Assembly: GCA_028706735.1 (NCBI GenBank)
Contig: JAQTVS010000040.1
Coordinates: 1 to 13,546, forward strand
Length of the DNA: 13,546 bases
Reading direction: 5' to 3'
Source of the DNA: Thiomonas sp.
GTDB lineage: Bacteria > Pseudomonadota > Gammaproteobacteria > Burkholderiales > Burkholderiaceae_C
Position 1 is the first letter of the stretch. Each line of letters opens with the position of its first letter. Positions 1 through 7,934 of this stretch are shown here, in pieces. The notes under the pieces were generated by a model. The model saw nothing but the letters and a program-made list of their open reading frames with translations. It had not been told where the DNA came from and ran no database searches. Position numbers and translations under genes: made by a program.

Positions 1-1389
1 TATAGCGCCCAGGCCTTGAACGATAGTGTCAAGGCCATCACGAACCAGTTCGGCGTCTATGGCTATGCGTTCGCCCGGGTGGATGCCAAGCCGGTGATCG
101 ATCGCGCGACCGATCAGGTTGCGTTCACCATCACCGCTGAGCCGGGCAAACGCATCTATGTGCGCCACATCGACATTGCAGGCAACACCCGCACGCGCGA
201 CGAAGTGATCCGCCGCGAGTTCCGCCAGTATGAAGACTCCTGGTATGACACCGACCGCATCAAGCTGTCTCGCGACCGGGTTGATCGACTGGGCTATTTC
301 AAGGGAGTGACGTTGCAGCCGCGTGAAGTGCCTGGCACCAATGACCAGGTGGATCTCGACATGAACGTCGAGGAAAAGCCCACAGGAAGTTTGTCCCTCG
401 GCGTGGGGTTTTCGAGCGCGAACAAGCTGTCGTTCAACGCCGGCATCAGCCAGGACAATATTTTCGGCAGCGGCAACAACCTCGCGGTCGATTTCAATAC
501 ATCGAGCTACTACCGCACGCTATCGGTATCGAGCACCAATCCGTATTTCACCGAAGACGGCATCAGCCGCACGGTGAATGCCTACTACCGCACCATCCAG
601 CCTTACACCAGCCAGGGCAGCAACTACAAAATCGTCACCCCGGGCTTCAATCTGCAGTTCGGCATTCCGTTCACTGAAGTTGACCGGGTGTTTTTCGGGG
701 CCGGCTTCGAGCGCTACACGCTTGACCTGTCGCCCGGTGCGCCCGCGTCTTACATCGCCTACGTCAACCAATTTGGCAAAACATCCAGCGGCGTGCCGCT
801 GACCATCGGCTGGCAGCGCGACAGCCGCAATAGCGCGCTGGTGCCGACCGATGGGCGGTATCAGCGTCTGAGTTTCGAGATCAGTCCGTTCAGCACCCTG
901 CGCTATGACCGGATCACCTATCAGTATCAGCAGTACCAGCCCATCACCCGCAACACCAACCTCGCTTTCAACGGTCTGGTGGGTTATGCGCATGGCCTCA
1001 ATGGCCAGCCGTTGCCCATTTTCAAGAACCTGTATGCCGGGGGCATCGGCACCGTGCGTGGCTTCCAGCAAAGTTCGCTGGGCCCGCAGGATGCGCAAGG
1101 CAACGCGCTCGGTGGCAGCAAGATGCTGATTGCCGACTTCGAGTACCAGTTCCCTTTTCCTGGCACCGGGGCAGACCGCTCCCTGCGCATGTCCGTGTTC
1201 AACGACAACGGCTATGTGTGGGGCGAGAATCAAAAAGTCAGCCTGAGCGATATGCGCTCGTCGATTGGTATCGGGGTGTCCTGGATTTCGCCCATTGGCC
1301 CGTTGAAGTTCAGCATTGCCAAGCCGATCCGTTCCAAAACCACCGATAAACTGCAGAGCTTCCAGTTCACTGTGGGCGCCGGGTTCTAA
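1..1389 (+). CDS. bamA: Outer membrane protein assembly factor BamA, 3' part
   Basis: BamA is the outer-membrane core of the BAM complex, which folds and inserts beta-barrel proteins. The frame is open from base 1, so the gene enters from the left; the TTG at 16 is internal. About 462 C-terminal residues are present, where the family usually has around 760-800. The first ~45 residues fit the end of POTRA4. POTRA5 begins near base 151 with the typical NTRTRDEVIRRE stretch. The 16-strand barrel starts near base 380. The VRGF motif of the inward-folded loop 6 is at 1054-1065, and the protein ends in Phe, as expected for a BAM-recognised barrel. skp follows after 15 bases, the usual proteobacterial order. 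BamA rather than TamA is supported by the POTRA5 sequence and by the skp/lpx neighbours. Confidence 0.96.
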   Translation, partial: YSAQALNDSVKAITNQFGVYGYAFARVDAKPVIDRATDQVAFTITAEPGKRIYVRHIDIAGNTRTRDEVIRREFRQYEDSWYDTDRIKLSRDRVDRLGYFKGVTLQPREVPGTNDQVDLDMNVEEKPTGSLSLGVGFSSANKLSFNAGISQDNIFGSGNNLAVDFNTSSYYRTLSVSSTNPYFTEDGISRTVNAYYRTIQPYTSQGSNYKIVTPGFNLQFGIPFTEVDRVFFGAGFERYTLDLSPGAPASYIAYVNQFGKTSSGVPLTIGWQRDSRNSALVPTDGRYQRLSFEISPFSTLRYDRITYQYQQYQPITRNTNLAFNGLVGYAHGLNGQPLPIFKNLYAGGIGTVRGFQQSSLGPQDAQGNALGGSKMLIADFEYQFPFPGTGADRSLRMSVFNDNGYVWGENQKVSLSDMRSSIGIGVSWISPIGPLKFSIAKPIRSKTTDKLQSFQFTVGAGF

Positions 1390-1404
1390 ACTCATTCGAT
1401 TTTC

Positions 1405-1965
1405 ATGAAATTCCACACCATGTCTCGTTCACTTCTTGCCGCAGTTTGTGCATCTGCTTTCTTCGCCTGCACGCCGGTCATGGCGCAAACTGCTGCGCCC
1501 GCACCAGGCGCTGCCGCCAATGCGCCAATGAAAATCGGCTTCATCAACACCGAACGGGTGCTGAAAGACTCCACCCTGGCCAAGGCGGCGCAGCAAAAGC
1601 TGGAGTCGGAGTTTTCCAAGCGCGACAAGGAACTCCAGGACATGGCGGCCAAGATCAAGACGACCAATGAAAATCTTGAAAAGAACGGGCCGGTGATGTC
1701 GGACGCCGATCGCATCAAGGCGCAGCAGAGCCTCGTTGACATGAACCGCGAGTTTCAGCGCAAGCAACGGGAGTTCTCGGAAGACCTGAACGCGCGCCGC
1801 AATGAGGCGCTGGCCTCGGTGCTGGACAAGGCCAACAAGGTGGTGCGCGACATTGCCCTGAAAGATCACTACGACATCATTTTCCAGGAGGCCGTGTACG
1901 TGAACCCGCGTATCGACATCACCGACAAGGTGCTCAAGGCGTTGGATGCACAGTCGGGCAAGTGA
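1405..1965 (+). CDS. skp: Periplasmic chaperone Skp (OmpH family)
   Basis: Skp is a trimeric periplasmic holdase that carries unfolded outer-membrane proteins to BamA. The 186-residue product starts with a Sec signal peptide: positive n-region, hydrophobic stretch at residues 9-21, and a likely cut after Val-Met-Ala at residue 27. A short Ala/Pro-rich linker follows, then the family opening [14 protein letters not shown] near residue 43. The middle (about 50-150) is rich in Lys, Glu, Gln and Arg, as in the long coiled-coil tentacles. The C-terminus contains the conserved [18 protein letters not shown] strand region. No clear Shine-Dalgarno is visible before ATG 1405 or the in-frame ATG 1420, so the start is uncertain by five codons. 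It lies between bamA and lpxD, as in most betaproteobacteria. Confidence 0.93.
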   Translation: MKFHTMSRSLLAAVCASAFFACTPVMAQTAAPAPGAAANAPMKIGFINTERVLKDSTLAKAAQQKLESEFSKRDKELQDMAAKIKTTNENLEKNGPVMSDADRIKAQQSLVDMNREFQRKQREFSEDLNARRNEALASVLDKANKVVRDIALKDHYDIIFQEAVYVNPRIDITDKVLKALDAQSGK

Positions 1966-1997
1966 GCCCGCCCGCCGTCCCGATGCGTGGCAGTTCT

Positions 1998-3053
1998 ATG
2001 GACGGGCTGACGCTTGAGCAGATCGTCGCCCGCCTTGGCGGAGAGTTGGTCGGAAGCCCGCAAGCGCGGGTTGCGCGTCTTCGGCCCATCGGTTCCGCCG
2101 GCGGAACGGACATCACCTTTCTAAGCCGTCCAAAACTGCGTGCGCAAATCGCGCATAGCCAAGCCGCTGCGGTCATCCTGCCTACTGCGTTGAAGGGGGA
2201 ATTACCCCCTTCGGGCAATGCCATTTTTGCGCAAGACCCCTATCTCTATTACGCCCGGCTGTCGCAATGGTTCTGGCGGCTGCGGCAGCCGTTATTCCAA
2301 CCCGGTCGCCACGCGCTTGCGCACATCGATCCGGCGGCCAGGGTGTCTGATCTGGCGCGGGTTGATGCGTTTGCCGTGATCGAGGCCGGTGCGCAGATTG
2401 CCGATGGGGTGCATGTTGGCGCGGGCTGCCATGTGGGCCGTGACGCCTTGATTGGCGCTGATTCCATTTTGCATCCCCGCAGCGTGGTGGGCTGGGGTTG
2501 CCGCCTCGGCGCGCGTTGCGTGCTGCAGTCCGGCGCAGTGGTCGGGAGTGACGGCTTTGGCTATGCACGCGATGCCGAGGGCGCCGGGGTCAAAATTGCG
2601 CAGGCCGGGATTGCGGTCCTGGCGGATGACGTGGAAGTCGGGGCCAACAGCACCATCGACCGTGGCGCACTCGACGATACTGAAATTGGCACGGGCGTGA
2701 AAATCGATAATCTGGTGCAGATCGCGCACAACGTGCGCATTGGCGCGCACACCGCGCTGGCGGGTTGCGTGGGCGTGTCGGGCAGCGCGGAAATCGGTGC
2801 GTATTGCTTTATCGGCGGCGGCGTGGGCATTGCGGGGCACTTGAGCATTGCCGACGGCGTGGTCATCGGCGGCATGTCGCTGGTGTCGCGCTCGGTGCAT
2901 CAGGCCGGCATGTACACCGGCGCCTTTCCGCTGGATACCCACGCCAACTGGGAACGCAACGCGGCCACCGTGCGGCAGTTGCACCAGTTGCGCGACCGCA
3001 TCCGCAGCCTTGAACATCAACTCGAGTCTTTGAAAACAGACCACTCCACATGA
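1998..3053 (+). CDS. lpxD: UDP-3-O-(3-hydroxyacyl)glucosamine N-acyltransferase
   Basis: LpxD adds the second 3-hydroxyacyl chain, from acyl-ACP, to the 2-amino group of UDP-3-O-acyl-glucosamine, the third step of lipid A synthesis in the cytoplasm. The N-terminal uridine-binding domain (to about residue 100) is followed by left-handed beta-helix hexapeptide repeats. The catalytic His is His244 in QIAHN, matching E. coli His239. The C-terminal helix follows NWERN. Starting at ATG 1998 gives 351 residues beginning MDGLTLEQ, which fits the family's usual N-terminus. In-frame GTG 1962 (GTGA overlap with the skp stop) and ATG 1983 would add 12 or 5 residues; none has a convincing Shine-Dalgarno. 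The stop overlaps fabZ as ATGA. A strong hairpin lies inside the gene at 2192-2212. Confidence 0.95.
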   Translation: MDGLTLEQIVARLGGELVGSPQARVARLRPIGSAGGTDITFLSRPKLRAQIAHSQAAAVILPTALKGELPPSGNAIFAQDPYLYYARLSQWFWRLRQPLFQPGRHALAHIDPAARVSDLARVDAFAVIEAGAQIADGVHVGAGCHVGRDALIGADSILHPRSVVGWGCRLGARCVLQSGAVVGSDGFGYARDAEGAGVKIAQAGIAVLADDVEVGANSTIDRGALDDTEIGTGVKIDNLVQIAHNVRIGAHTALAGCVGVSGSAEIGAYCFIGGGVGIAGHLSIADGVVIGGMSLVSRSVHQAGMYTGAFPLDTHANWERNAATVRQLHQLRDRIRSLEHQLESLKTDHST

Positions 3054-3499
3054 CGACCACGCACGACATTCTCCAGATCCTTGAGCTTCTCCCGCACCGC
3101 TACCCCATGTTGCTGGTCGATCGCGTGGTCGAGCAAGTCAATGGCAAGTACATCAAGGCTTATAAAAACGTCACCTTCAACGAGCCGTTTTTCACTGGCC
3201 ATTTTCCGCAAAAACCCATCATGCCTGGGGTGCTCATTCTCGAGGCGCTGGCGCAGGCGTCGGGCATTCTGGCGTTTGGCTCCGCCGGCAAGACCCCGGC
3301 TGAGGGCTCGTTGTACTACCTCGTCGGGATCGACAACGCGCGGTTCAAGCAGCCGGTGGCGCCGGGCGATCAGTTGCATCTGTATGTCGAAATGACGCGC
3401 AATATGCGCGGCATCTACAAATTCACCGCTGAGGCCTCGGTGGACGGCCATGTGGTCGCACAGGCTGATCTGATGTGCACCGAACGCAGCGCGTCCTGA
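3050..3499 (+). CDS. fabZ: 3-hydroxyacyl-ACP dehydratase FabZ
   Basis: FabZ dehydrates 3-hydroxyacyl-ACP to trans-2-enoyl-ACP in type II fatty-acid synthesis. It competes with LpxA and LpxD for 3-hydroxyacyl-ACP, which explains its place in the lpx operon. The 149-residue hot-dog-fold protein has the family opening [13 protein letters not shown] at residues 13-25. The active-site pair is His51 (in GHFP) and Glu65 (in [11 protein letters not shown]). Length is normal (E. coli 151). ATG 3050 overlaps the lpxD stop by four bases (ATGA), so translation is probably coupled; no strong Shine-Dalgarno is seen. FabA is unlikely: the sequence pattern and lpx context are those of FabZ. Confidence 0.97.
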   Translation: MTTTHDILQILELLPHRYPMLLVDRVVEQVNGKYIKAYKNVTFNEPFFTGHFPQKPIMPGVLILEALAQASGILAFGSAGKTPAEGSLYYLVGIDNARFKQPVAPGDQLHLYVEMTRNMRGIYKFTAEASVDGHVVAQADLMCTERSAS

Positions 3500-3505
3500 G
3501 ACAGC

Positions 3506-4297
3506 ATGCCGACGATTCATTCCACGGCGCAGGTTGATCCTCGCGCGGACATTGCCGAGAACGTCGAGATCGGCCCTTACGCGCTGATCGGCCCGAAGGT
3601 GCGCATTGGTGCGGGGACGCGCATCGGCGCGCACGTCGTTGTTGAAGGACGCACGCGCATCGGCGCGGACAACCGCCTTCACCCGTTCAGCGTCATTGGC
3701 GGCGAGCCGCAGGACAAAAAGTTCAGGGGCGAGGACACCGCACTGGAAATCGGCGATCGCAACGTGATCCGTGAATACTGCACCTTGCATATCGGCACGA
3801 CGCAAGATGGCGGCGTCACCCGCGTCGGGCATGACAACTGGATCATGGCCTATGTGCATATCGCGCACGACTGCCAGGTGGGCAGTCACACCATCTTCGC
3901 CAACAACGCGCAGCTCGCGGGCCATGTACAGGTCGGTGACTGGGCGGTGCTTGGCGGCTATACCGGGGTGCACCAGTTTGTGCGCGTTGGCGCGCATGTG
4001 ATGACCGGCATCAGCTCGGTCATCTTGCAGGACGTGCCGCCCTACACCCTGGTGGCGGGCAACCCGGCCAAGCCGCATGGCATCAATACCGAAGGGTTGC
4101 GCCGCCGTGGCTATGCGCCCGAGCAGATCGCCGCGCTGCGTACGGCCTACCGCTTGCTCTATCGCCAGGGACTAACCCTGGAGCAGGCGCGAGGCGAGCT
4201 GGCGGATCTCGTTGCAAACAACGCGCAGGCCGGGGCGGCTCTGGCTGTGCTGCAGACCTTTCTGGCGCAACCCGGACGCGGCATCGTCCGTCCCTGA
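3506..4297 (+). CDS. lpxA: UDP-N-acetylglucosamine O-acyltransferase LpxA
   Basis: LpxA moves a 3-hydroxyacyl chain from ACP to the 3-OH of UDP-GlcNAc, the first step of lipid A synthesis, acting as a cytoplasmic trimer. The 263-residue product has hexapeptide repeats (I-G-x-x-x-x type) over about residues 1-185 and a helical C-terminal domain starting near INTEGLRRRGY. The catalytic His is His121 in HIAHDC, matching E. coli His125. The acyl-length position (Gly173 in E. coli, Met169 in Pseudomonas aeruginosa) is Ile169 here, predicting a chain shorter than C14. The gene starts six bases after fabZ. A perfect 6-bp stem with a 5-base loop (4165-4181) lies in the C-terminal coding part. Confidence 0.97.
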   Translation: MPTIHSTAQVDPRADIAENVEIGPYALIGPKVRIGAGTRIGAHVVVEGRTRIGADNRLHPFSVIGGEPQDKKFRGEDTALEIGDRNVIREYCTLHIGTTQDGGVTRVGHDNWIMAYVHIAHDCQVGSHTIFANNAQLAGHVQVGDWAVLGGYTGVHQFVRVGAHVMTGISSVILQDVPPYTLVAGNPAKPHGINTEGLRRRGYAPEQIAALRTAYRLLYRQGLTLEQARGELADLVANNAQAGAALAVLQTFLAQPGRGIVRP

Positions 4298-4304
4298 GCG
4301 GGCG

Positions 4305-5444
4305 ATGGACTCCCAGACGCTGGCCTTTGTCGCCGGAGAATCCTCGGGCGACCTGCTGGCCTCGCATGTGCTGCAGGCGCTGCGCGCCAGGGCGCCAGGC
4401 ATGCATATGGCGGGCATCGGCGGCGCGAAAATGCAGGCAGCGGGTTTCGACGCCTGGTGGCAGAGCGAGCGTCTGGCGGTCAATGGCTACGCCGATGTGC
4501 TCGCACGCCTGCCCGAACTCCTGTTGATGCGCCGCAGGCTGCGCCAGCGGCTCATTTCCCGGCCGCCCGCGGTGTTTGTCGGCGTCGATGCGCCAGACTT
4601 CAACCTGCAGCTCGAACGCCGTCTGCGGCAGGCGCATATTCCTGTGGCGCACATGGTGAGTCCGTCGATCTGGGCGTGGCGGCGCGAGCGCATCGATCTC
4701 ATCCGGCAGGCGGTGGATCACATGCTGTGCATCTTCCCCTTCGAGCCAGCGATCTATGCCGACACCGGGGTGAGGGCCACTTACATCGGGCATCCGCTGG
4801 CCGAAGTCATTCCGCTCGAACCTGATCGCGCTGCGGCTCGGCGCGCGCTGGGGCTGCCCGCTGACGGCCAGGTGCTTGCCGTACTGCCAGGAAGCCGGCG
4901 GGCAGAAGTGCGGCATCTCATCGCGCCCTTCTTCGGCGCTGCCGCCTTGCTGGTGCAGCGCGGTTTGGCCTCTTCCGTGGTGGCGCCGATTGCGCACCCG
5001 GCACTCAAGCCCATGGTGCTCGAGGCCGCCGCAGCGCACCCCGGCTTGCCGCTGGTCTTGATCGATGGCCAGTCGCACGCAGCGATGGCGGCCTGCAATC
5101 TGGCGATCGTGGCCAGCGGCACCGCCACGCTGGAATGCGCCCTGTTCAAGCGGCCCATGGTGATCGGCTATCGCATGTCCGCGCTGTCCTGGCGAATGAT
5201 GTCCGGTCGCGGCTATCTGCCCGATGTCGGCTTGCCCAACATTCTTGCGGGGACGCGCCTGGTGCCCGAGTTGCTGCAGCATGACTGCACGCCCGAGGCC
5301 TTGCTGCACGCGGCCAGCAGCCTGCTCGATGATGCCGCGCGGCAGCGTCAACTCCAGGATCGCTTTATGGAGATGCACCTCAGCTTGCGGCGCGACACCG
5401 CGGCACTCGCGTCGCAAGCGATTCTCGACATGGCGGCGCCATGA
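4305..5444 (+). CDS. lpxB: Lipid-A-disaccharide synthase LpxB
   Basis: LpxB is a peripheral inner-membrane GT-B glycosyltransferase (family GT19). It joins UDP-2,3-diacylglucosamine to lipid X to form the lipid A disaccharide. ATG 4305, seven bases after the lpxA stop, gives 379 residues (E. coli 382). The frame stays open upstream into lpxA but that is not conserved sequence. The N-terminus [20 protein letters not shown] is the family signature. [12 protein letters not shown], the IGHPLAE motif and [10 protein letters not shown] follow in the expected order, and the nucleotide-binding region includes [10 protein letters not shown]. The preceding GAGCGGG is at most a weak ribosome site. The stop overlaps rnhB as ATGA. 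LpxH, needed between LpxD and LpxB, is not in the window. Confidence 0.96.
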   Translation: MDSQTLAFVAGESSGDLLASHVLQALRARAPGMHMAGIGGAKMQAAGFDAWWQSERLAVNGYADVLARLPELLLMRRRLRQRLISRPPAVFVGVDAPDFNLQLERRLRQAHIPVAHMVSPSIWAWRRERIDLIRQAVDHMLCIFPFEPAIYADTGVRATYIGHPLAEVIPLEPDRAAARRALGLPADGQVLAVLPGSRRAEVRHLIAPFFGAAALLVQRGLASSVVAPIAHPALKPMVLEAAAAHPGLPLVLIDGQSHAAMAACNLAIVASGTATLECALFKRPMVIGYRMSALSWRMMSGRGYLPDVGLPNILAGTRLVPELLQHDCTPEALLHAASSLLDDAARQRQLQDRFMEMHLSLRRDTAALASQAILDMAAP

Positions 5445-6055
5445 CGCAGACCGCGCTGTTCAGGCAAGACGAGGCGGCGCCTGCGACTTTCATTGCCGGT
5501 TGCGATGAGGTGGGCCGCGGCCCCTGGGCCGGGCCGGTGGTGGCGGCCGCCGTGGTGCTCGACCCGGCGCGGCCCATCGCCGGGCTGGCCGATTCCAAGG
5601 CGCTCAGCGCGCGCCGCCGCGTGCAGCTCGACGCCCAGATCCGGTCGCAGAGCCTGGGCTGGAGCATTGCCGAATGCAGTGTGGAAGAGATCGATCAACT
5701 CAACATTCTCCAAGCCACGCTGCTGGCCATGCAGCGCGCAGTGGCCGGATTGCACTGCCCGGTCGATCTGCTGCTGGTCGATGGCAACCAGACGCCCGCC
5801 GTTGCCATGCCGTGCCGTGCGATCGTGGGTGGAGACGCGGCGCAACCTGCCATCAGTGCGGCGTCGATCATCGCCAAGGTCTATCGGGATGGCCTCATGG
5901 CCGATCTCGCTGGGCGCTATCCGAGCTATGGATTTGAGCGCCACAGCGGCTATGGAACGGCTGTGCACCAGGCGGCCTTGCTTACACTGGGGCCCTGTGC
6001 GGCGCATCGCCGCAGTTTTGCACCTATCCGGCGTTTACTCCCGCCCACTCGTTGA
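5441..6055 (+). CDS. rnhB: Ribonuclease HII
   Basis: RNase HII cuts the RNA strand of RNA-DNA hybrids and starts removal of single ribonucleotides misincorporated in DNA. The 204-residue product has all four acidic active-site residues in family context: Asp22 and Glu23 in GCDEVGRG, Asp114 in LLVDGNQ, and Asp150 in KVYRDGLM. The Gly-Arg-Gly of the first motif, which recognises the 2'-OH junction, is intact. Length is normal (E. coli 198). ATG 5441 overlaps the lpxB stop by four bases. Placement after lpxB is common in proteobacteria and reflects co-transcription rather than a lipid function. Confidence 0.96.
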   Translation: MTQTALFRQDEAAPATFIAGCDEVGRGPWAGPVVAAAVVLDPARPIAGLADSKALSARRRVQLDAQIRSQSLGWSIAECSVEEIDQLNILQATLLAMQRAVAGLHCPVDLLLVDGNQTPAVAMPCRAIVGGDAAQPAISAASIIAKVYRDGLMADLAGRYPSYGFERHSGYGTAVHQAALLTLGPCAAHRRSFAPIRRLLPPTR

Positions 6056-6059
6056 AGGA
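6054..6059 (+). promoter_or_regulatory. Ribosome binding site fixing the TTG start of the RNA methyltransferase
   Basis: GAAGGA lies nine bases before TTG 6069 and overlaps the last two bases of the rnhB stop codon. The only nearby ATG (6059) is out of frame, so this site supports TTG as the start. Confidence 0.65.
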
Positions 6060-6068
6060 TGCCTTGCC

Positions 6069-6854
6069 TTGAAGCGCATTACCTCGGCTGAAAACCCGCT
6101 CATCAAAACCTTGCGCAGCCTGTCCACAGAACCCGGTGCGGTGCGCAAGCATGGCCAAGTCTGGCTGGAAGGCATTCATCTCATCGAGGCTGCGCTTGCC
6201 GCTGGCCATGTCGCCGAGCCTTTGATCACCACCGACACCGGCCTGCTCGACCCGGAAATCGCCACTTTGGTGGAGCGCGTTGGCACCACGCAGACTGTGG
6301 TGCTGCATCAGGCGCTGTTCAACTGGATCACAGCGGTCGAGAATGGGCCGCCCGTGGGCATGCTGATCGCCCGCCCCAAAACATCCAAGCCCAAGCCGGG
6401 CGCGGCCCTCATTCTCGACCGGGTGCAGGACGCAGGCAATGTGGGCGCCATGTTGCGCACCGCGGCTGCGGCAGGCTGCGGCGCGGTCTACCTGTTGCGC
6501 GGCTGCGCTGGGGTGTGGTCGCCCAAGGTGCTGCGTGCGGCCATGGGTGCGCATTTTGTCATTCCCGTGTTTGAAGACCCGCCCTGGGAGCAGGTGCTCA
6601 ACATCGTTCCGCGGCCCATTTATGCCACGCATATGCAGGCGGACACGGTGTTGTACGAACTCGATCTGCAGCAGCCTGTCACCTGGATTTTCGGCAATGA
6701 GGGGCAGGGCATTTCTGATGCGCTGGTGGCCAAGTGCTCCGCCCTTGTGCGCATTCCGCAGGCAGACGGGGTGGAATCGCTCAATGTGGCCGCGTCAGCG
6801 GCGATCTGTCTTTACGAAGGCGTGCGCCAGTCGCAGTTCAGCCTCAAGAACTGA
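6069..6854 (+). CDS. TrmH/SpoU-family RNA 2'-O-methyltransferase
   Basis: This is a SPOUT-class methyltransferase that uses S-adenosylmethionine to methylate a ribose 2'-OH in rRNA or tRNA. With TTG 6069 as start it has 261 residues. An N-terminal substrate-binding domain covers about residues 1-100 (opening KRITSAENPLIKTLRSL). The trefoil-knot catalytic domain follows with motif 1 DRVQDAGNVGAMLRTA (Asn124, Arg130), motif 2 FGNEGQGIS (Asn210, Glu211) and motif 3 IPQADGVESLNVAASAA (Ser237, Asn239). RlmB-like 23S methylation is possible, but the target cannot be fixed from sequence. The reading frame stays open far upstream through rnhB, but that part is not family sequence. It is the last gene of the block, ending nine bases from a convergent gene. 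Confidence 0.88.
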   Translation: MKRITSAENPLIKTLRSLSTEPGAVRKHGQVWLEGIHLIEAALAAGHVAEPLITTDTGLLDPEIATLVERVGTTQTVVLHQALFNWITAVENGPPVGMLIARPKTSKPKPGAALILDRVQDAGNVGAMLRTAAAAGCGAVYLLRGCAGVWSPKVLRAAMGAHFVIPVFEDPPWEQVLNIVPRPIYATHMQADTVLYELDLQQPVTWIFGNEGQGISDALVAKCSALVRIPQADGVESLNVAASAAICLYEGVRQSQFSLKN

Positions 6855-6867
6855 ACAAGCCGTTCAG
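6851..6867. repeat. Palindrome at the convergent gene ends
   Basis: CTGAAC (6851-6856), a five-base loop and GTTCAG (6862-6867) form a perfect 6-bp stem. The methyltransferase TGA (6852-6854) lies in the left arm and the TGA of the opposite gene (6864-6866, minus strand) in the right arm. There is no T-run on either side, so it is a weak candidate for a bidirectional terminator. Confidence 0.5.
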
Positions 6868-7922
6868 TCCGGCGCTTTGCGGATGAATGCCAGAGAAAGC
6901 GACTGCGCAGACGCCCACACCCGCCCGCCCAGGCTCATGTGGGTGACGTGGAGCTTGACTTCTTGTTCGGCTGCCAATTTTTTCAGCAATTGCATTTCAG
7001 GCCAGTCACGCAACTCGCGGATGCTGCCGTCATAACTGAGCTGAATGAGCGGGTATCGCAGTTGTCCCGTACGGATGGTCTGCGCCGCAACCCCGATGAT
7101 CTGTGCTGCGGCTGATTTCCATTTGCTCGTGCGCGATTCCAGGCCGAATTGTCCGGACTTGCAGCTCAGCACGGGATAGCGGTGCATGATCTGCGTCAGG
7201 CGCGGGCTGCAGGCCTGCACCCAGGGCGACAGATCGGGATGCTCCTGGCGACCCAACGTCAGCACAATATCTCCGGGATGGCCCGGCGCCAGCCACACTT
7301 CGGTCTGGTCGGCCAGGGTGTTGGCAAATCGTGCCAGACCAGGGAGATCGCCGGCAACCAGTTCGGGTGCATGCAGCAGCAGGCGCGCCTGCAGGGCAGG
7401 GCCGCTCAAGAGTGAGCGGCTATTCACGACTTGCAAGGCGTAATCGGGCCTGAGCTGGCGTTCCCGGCGCAGATGCGTGATTTCCTCCTGGTGGTTTTGC
7501 AGCATTTGCTCAACGCTTCGACTGGCTTCAACCAGCGCGGGATGCGTGGCGAGCAACAGCAGGCGGTCAAAGTTGAGCGCAAGGTGGGGATGCATCCGGT
7601 AGCTCAGTGCGTCCACGGCGGGCGCGCTGACCTCGGCGCTGCGGATGCGCTCATGGCTGAGCTGCCGTGCGACGGTGCGCACCTCGGTGGTTCCCTTGTC
7701 CAGCAGGGTGCGCCCCGGCCACTGAATGGTCAGCGGCAAAATGCGCACGCGCCGATCGGCTGCCATCGTGCCCGACAGGTCGGTGCCGGCATCCACCATC
7801 AGGCCGATCATCGGGTGTAAGGCGCGCTCCGGGTCAATGGGCAGCGCCTCTTCACGCTCGGGGATTTTTTGCTGGGTGGATGCAAACCCCAGGAGATAGG
7901 CGTTTTTGTCGTCTTCGTGCAT
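6864..7922 (-). CDS. Divergent DegV-family (fatty-acid-binding-like) protein
   Basis: DegV-family proteins bind a fatty acid between two domains; in Gram-positives (FakB) they present it to a kinase, while proteobacterial roles are poorly known. The 352-residue product has a ~37-residue extension, then a DegV-like opening IGLMVDAGTDLS (39-50) and ILPLTI (61-66). VVNSRSLLSG (165-174) fits the family's VxDS-x-x-x-x-G strand, but with Asn for Asp. The C-terminal IQLSYDGSIRELRDWP and MSLGGRVWASAQSLSLAF resemble the end of betaproteobacterial DegV proteins. The usual SSxLSGT lipid-binding loop is replaced by ATHPALVEASRSV (125-137), so binding may be altered. ATG 7922 is 12 bases after the ppsR stop, implying co-transcription. 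No Shine-Dalgarno is visible. No fatty-acid kinase gene is in the window. Confidence 0.68.
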   Translation of the reverse strand: MHEDDKNAYLLGFASTQQKIPEREEALPIDPERALHPMIGLMVDAGTDLSGTMAADRRVRILPLTIQWPGRTLLDKGTTEVRTVARQLSHERIRSAEVSAPAVDALSYRMHPHLALNFDRLLLLATHPALVEASRSVEQMLQNHQEEITHLRRERQLRPDYALQVVNSRSLLSGPALQARLLLHAPELVAGDLPGLARFANTLADQTEVWLAPGHPGDIVLTLGRQEHPDLSPWVQACSPRLTQIMHRYPVLSCKSGQFGLESRTSKWKSAAAQIIGVAAQTIRTGQLRYPLIQLSYDGSIRELRDWPEMQLLKKLAAEQEVKLHVTHMSLGGRVWASAQSLSLAFIRKAPD

Positions 7923-7934
7923 GGTGTGCGGCGC

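Noticed and set aside
16..18. TTG 16 as a start for the first gene
   Set aside because: The frame is open to base 1 and the sequence is mid-POTRA BamA, so the gene simply enters from outside the window.
520..1416. 298-codon minus-strand open frame opposite bamA
   Set aside because: Antisense shadow; the plus strand shows unbroken BamA POTRA5 and barrel sequence.
1459..1473. Possible lipobox before Cys22 in Skp
   Set aside because: The residues before the Cys are Phe-Phe-Ala, lacking Leu/Val/Ile at -3, and a normal signal-peptidase I site (Val-Met-Ala) follows; Skp is a soluble chaperone.
3017..5417. Two long consecutive minus-strand open frames (3017-4078 and 4083-5417) opposite fabZ, lpxA and lpxB
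   Set aside because: They mirror the codon periodicity of the plus-strand genes and have no family motifs.
5493..6068. Upstream extension of the methyltransferase frame through rnhB
   Set aside because: The added ~190 residues are an Arg/Pro/Cys-rich frame of rnhB. The TrmH-family sequence begins at KRITSAENP.
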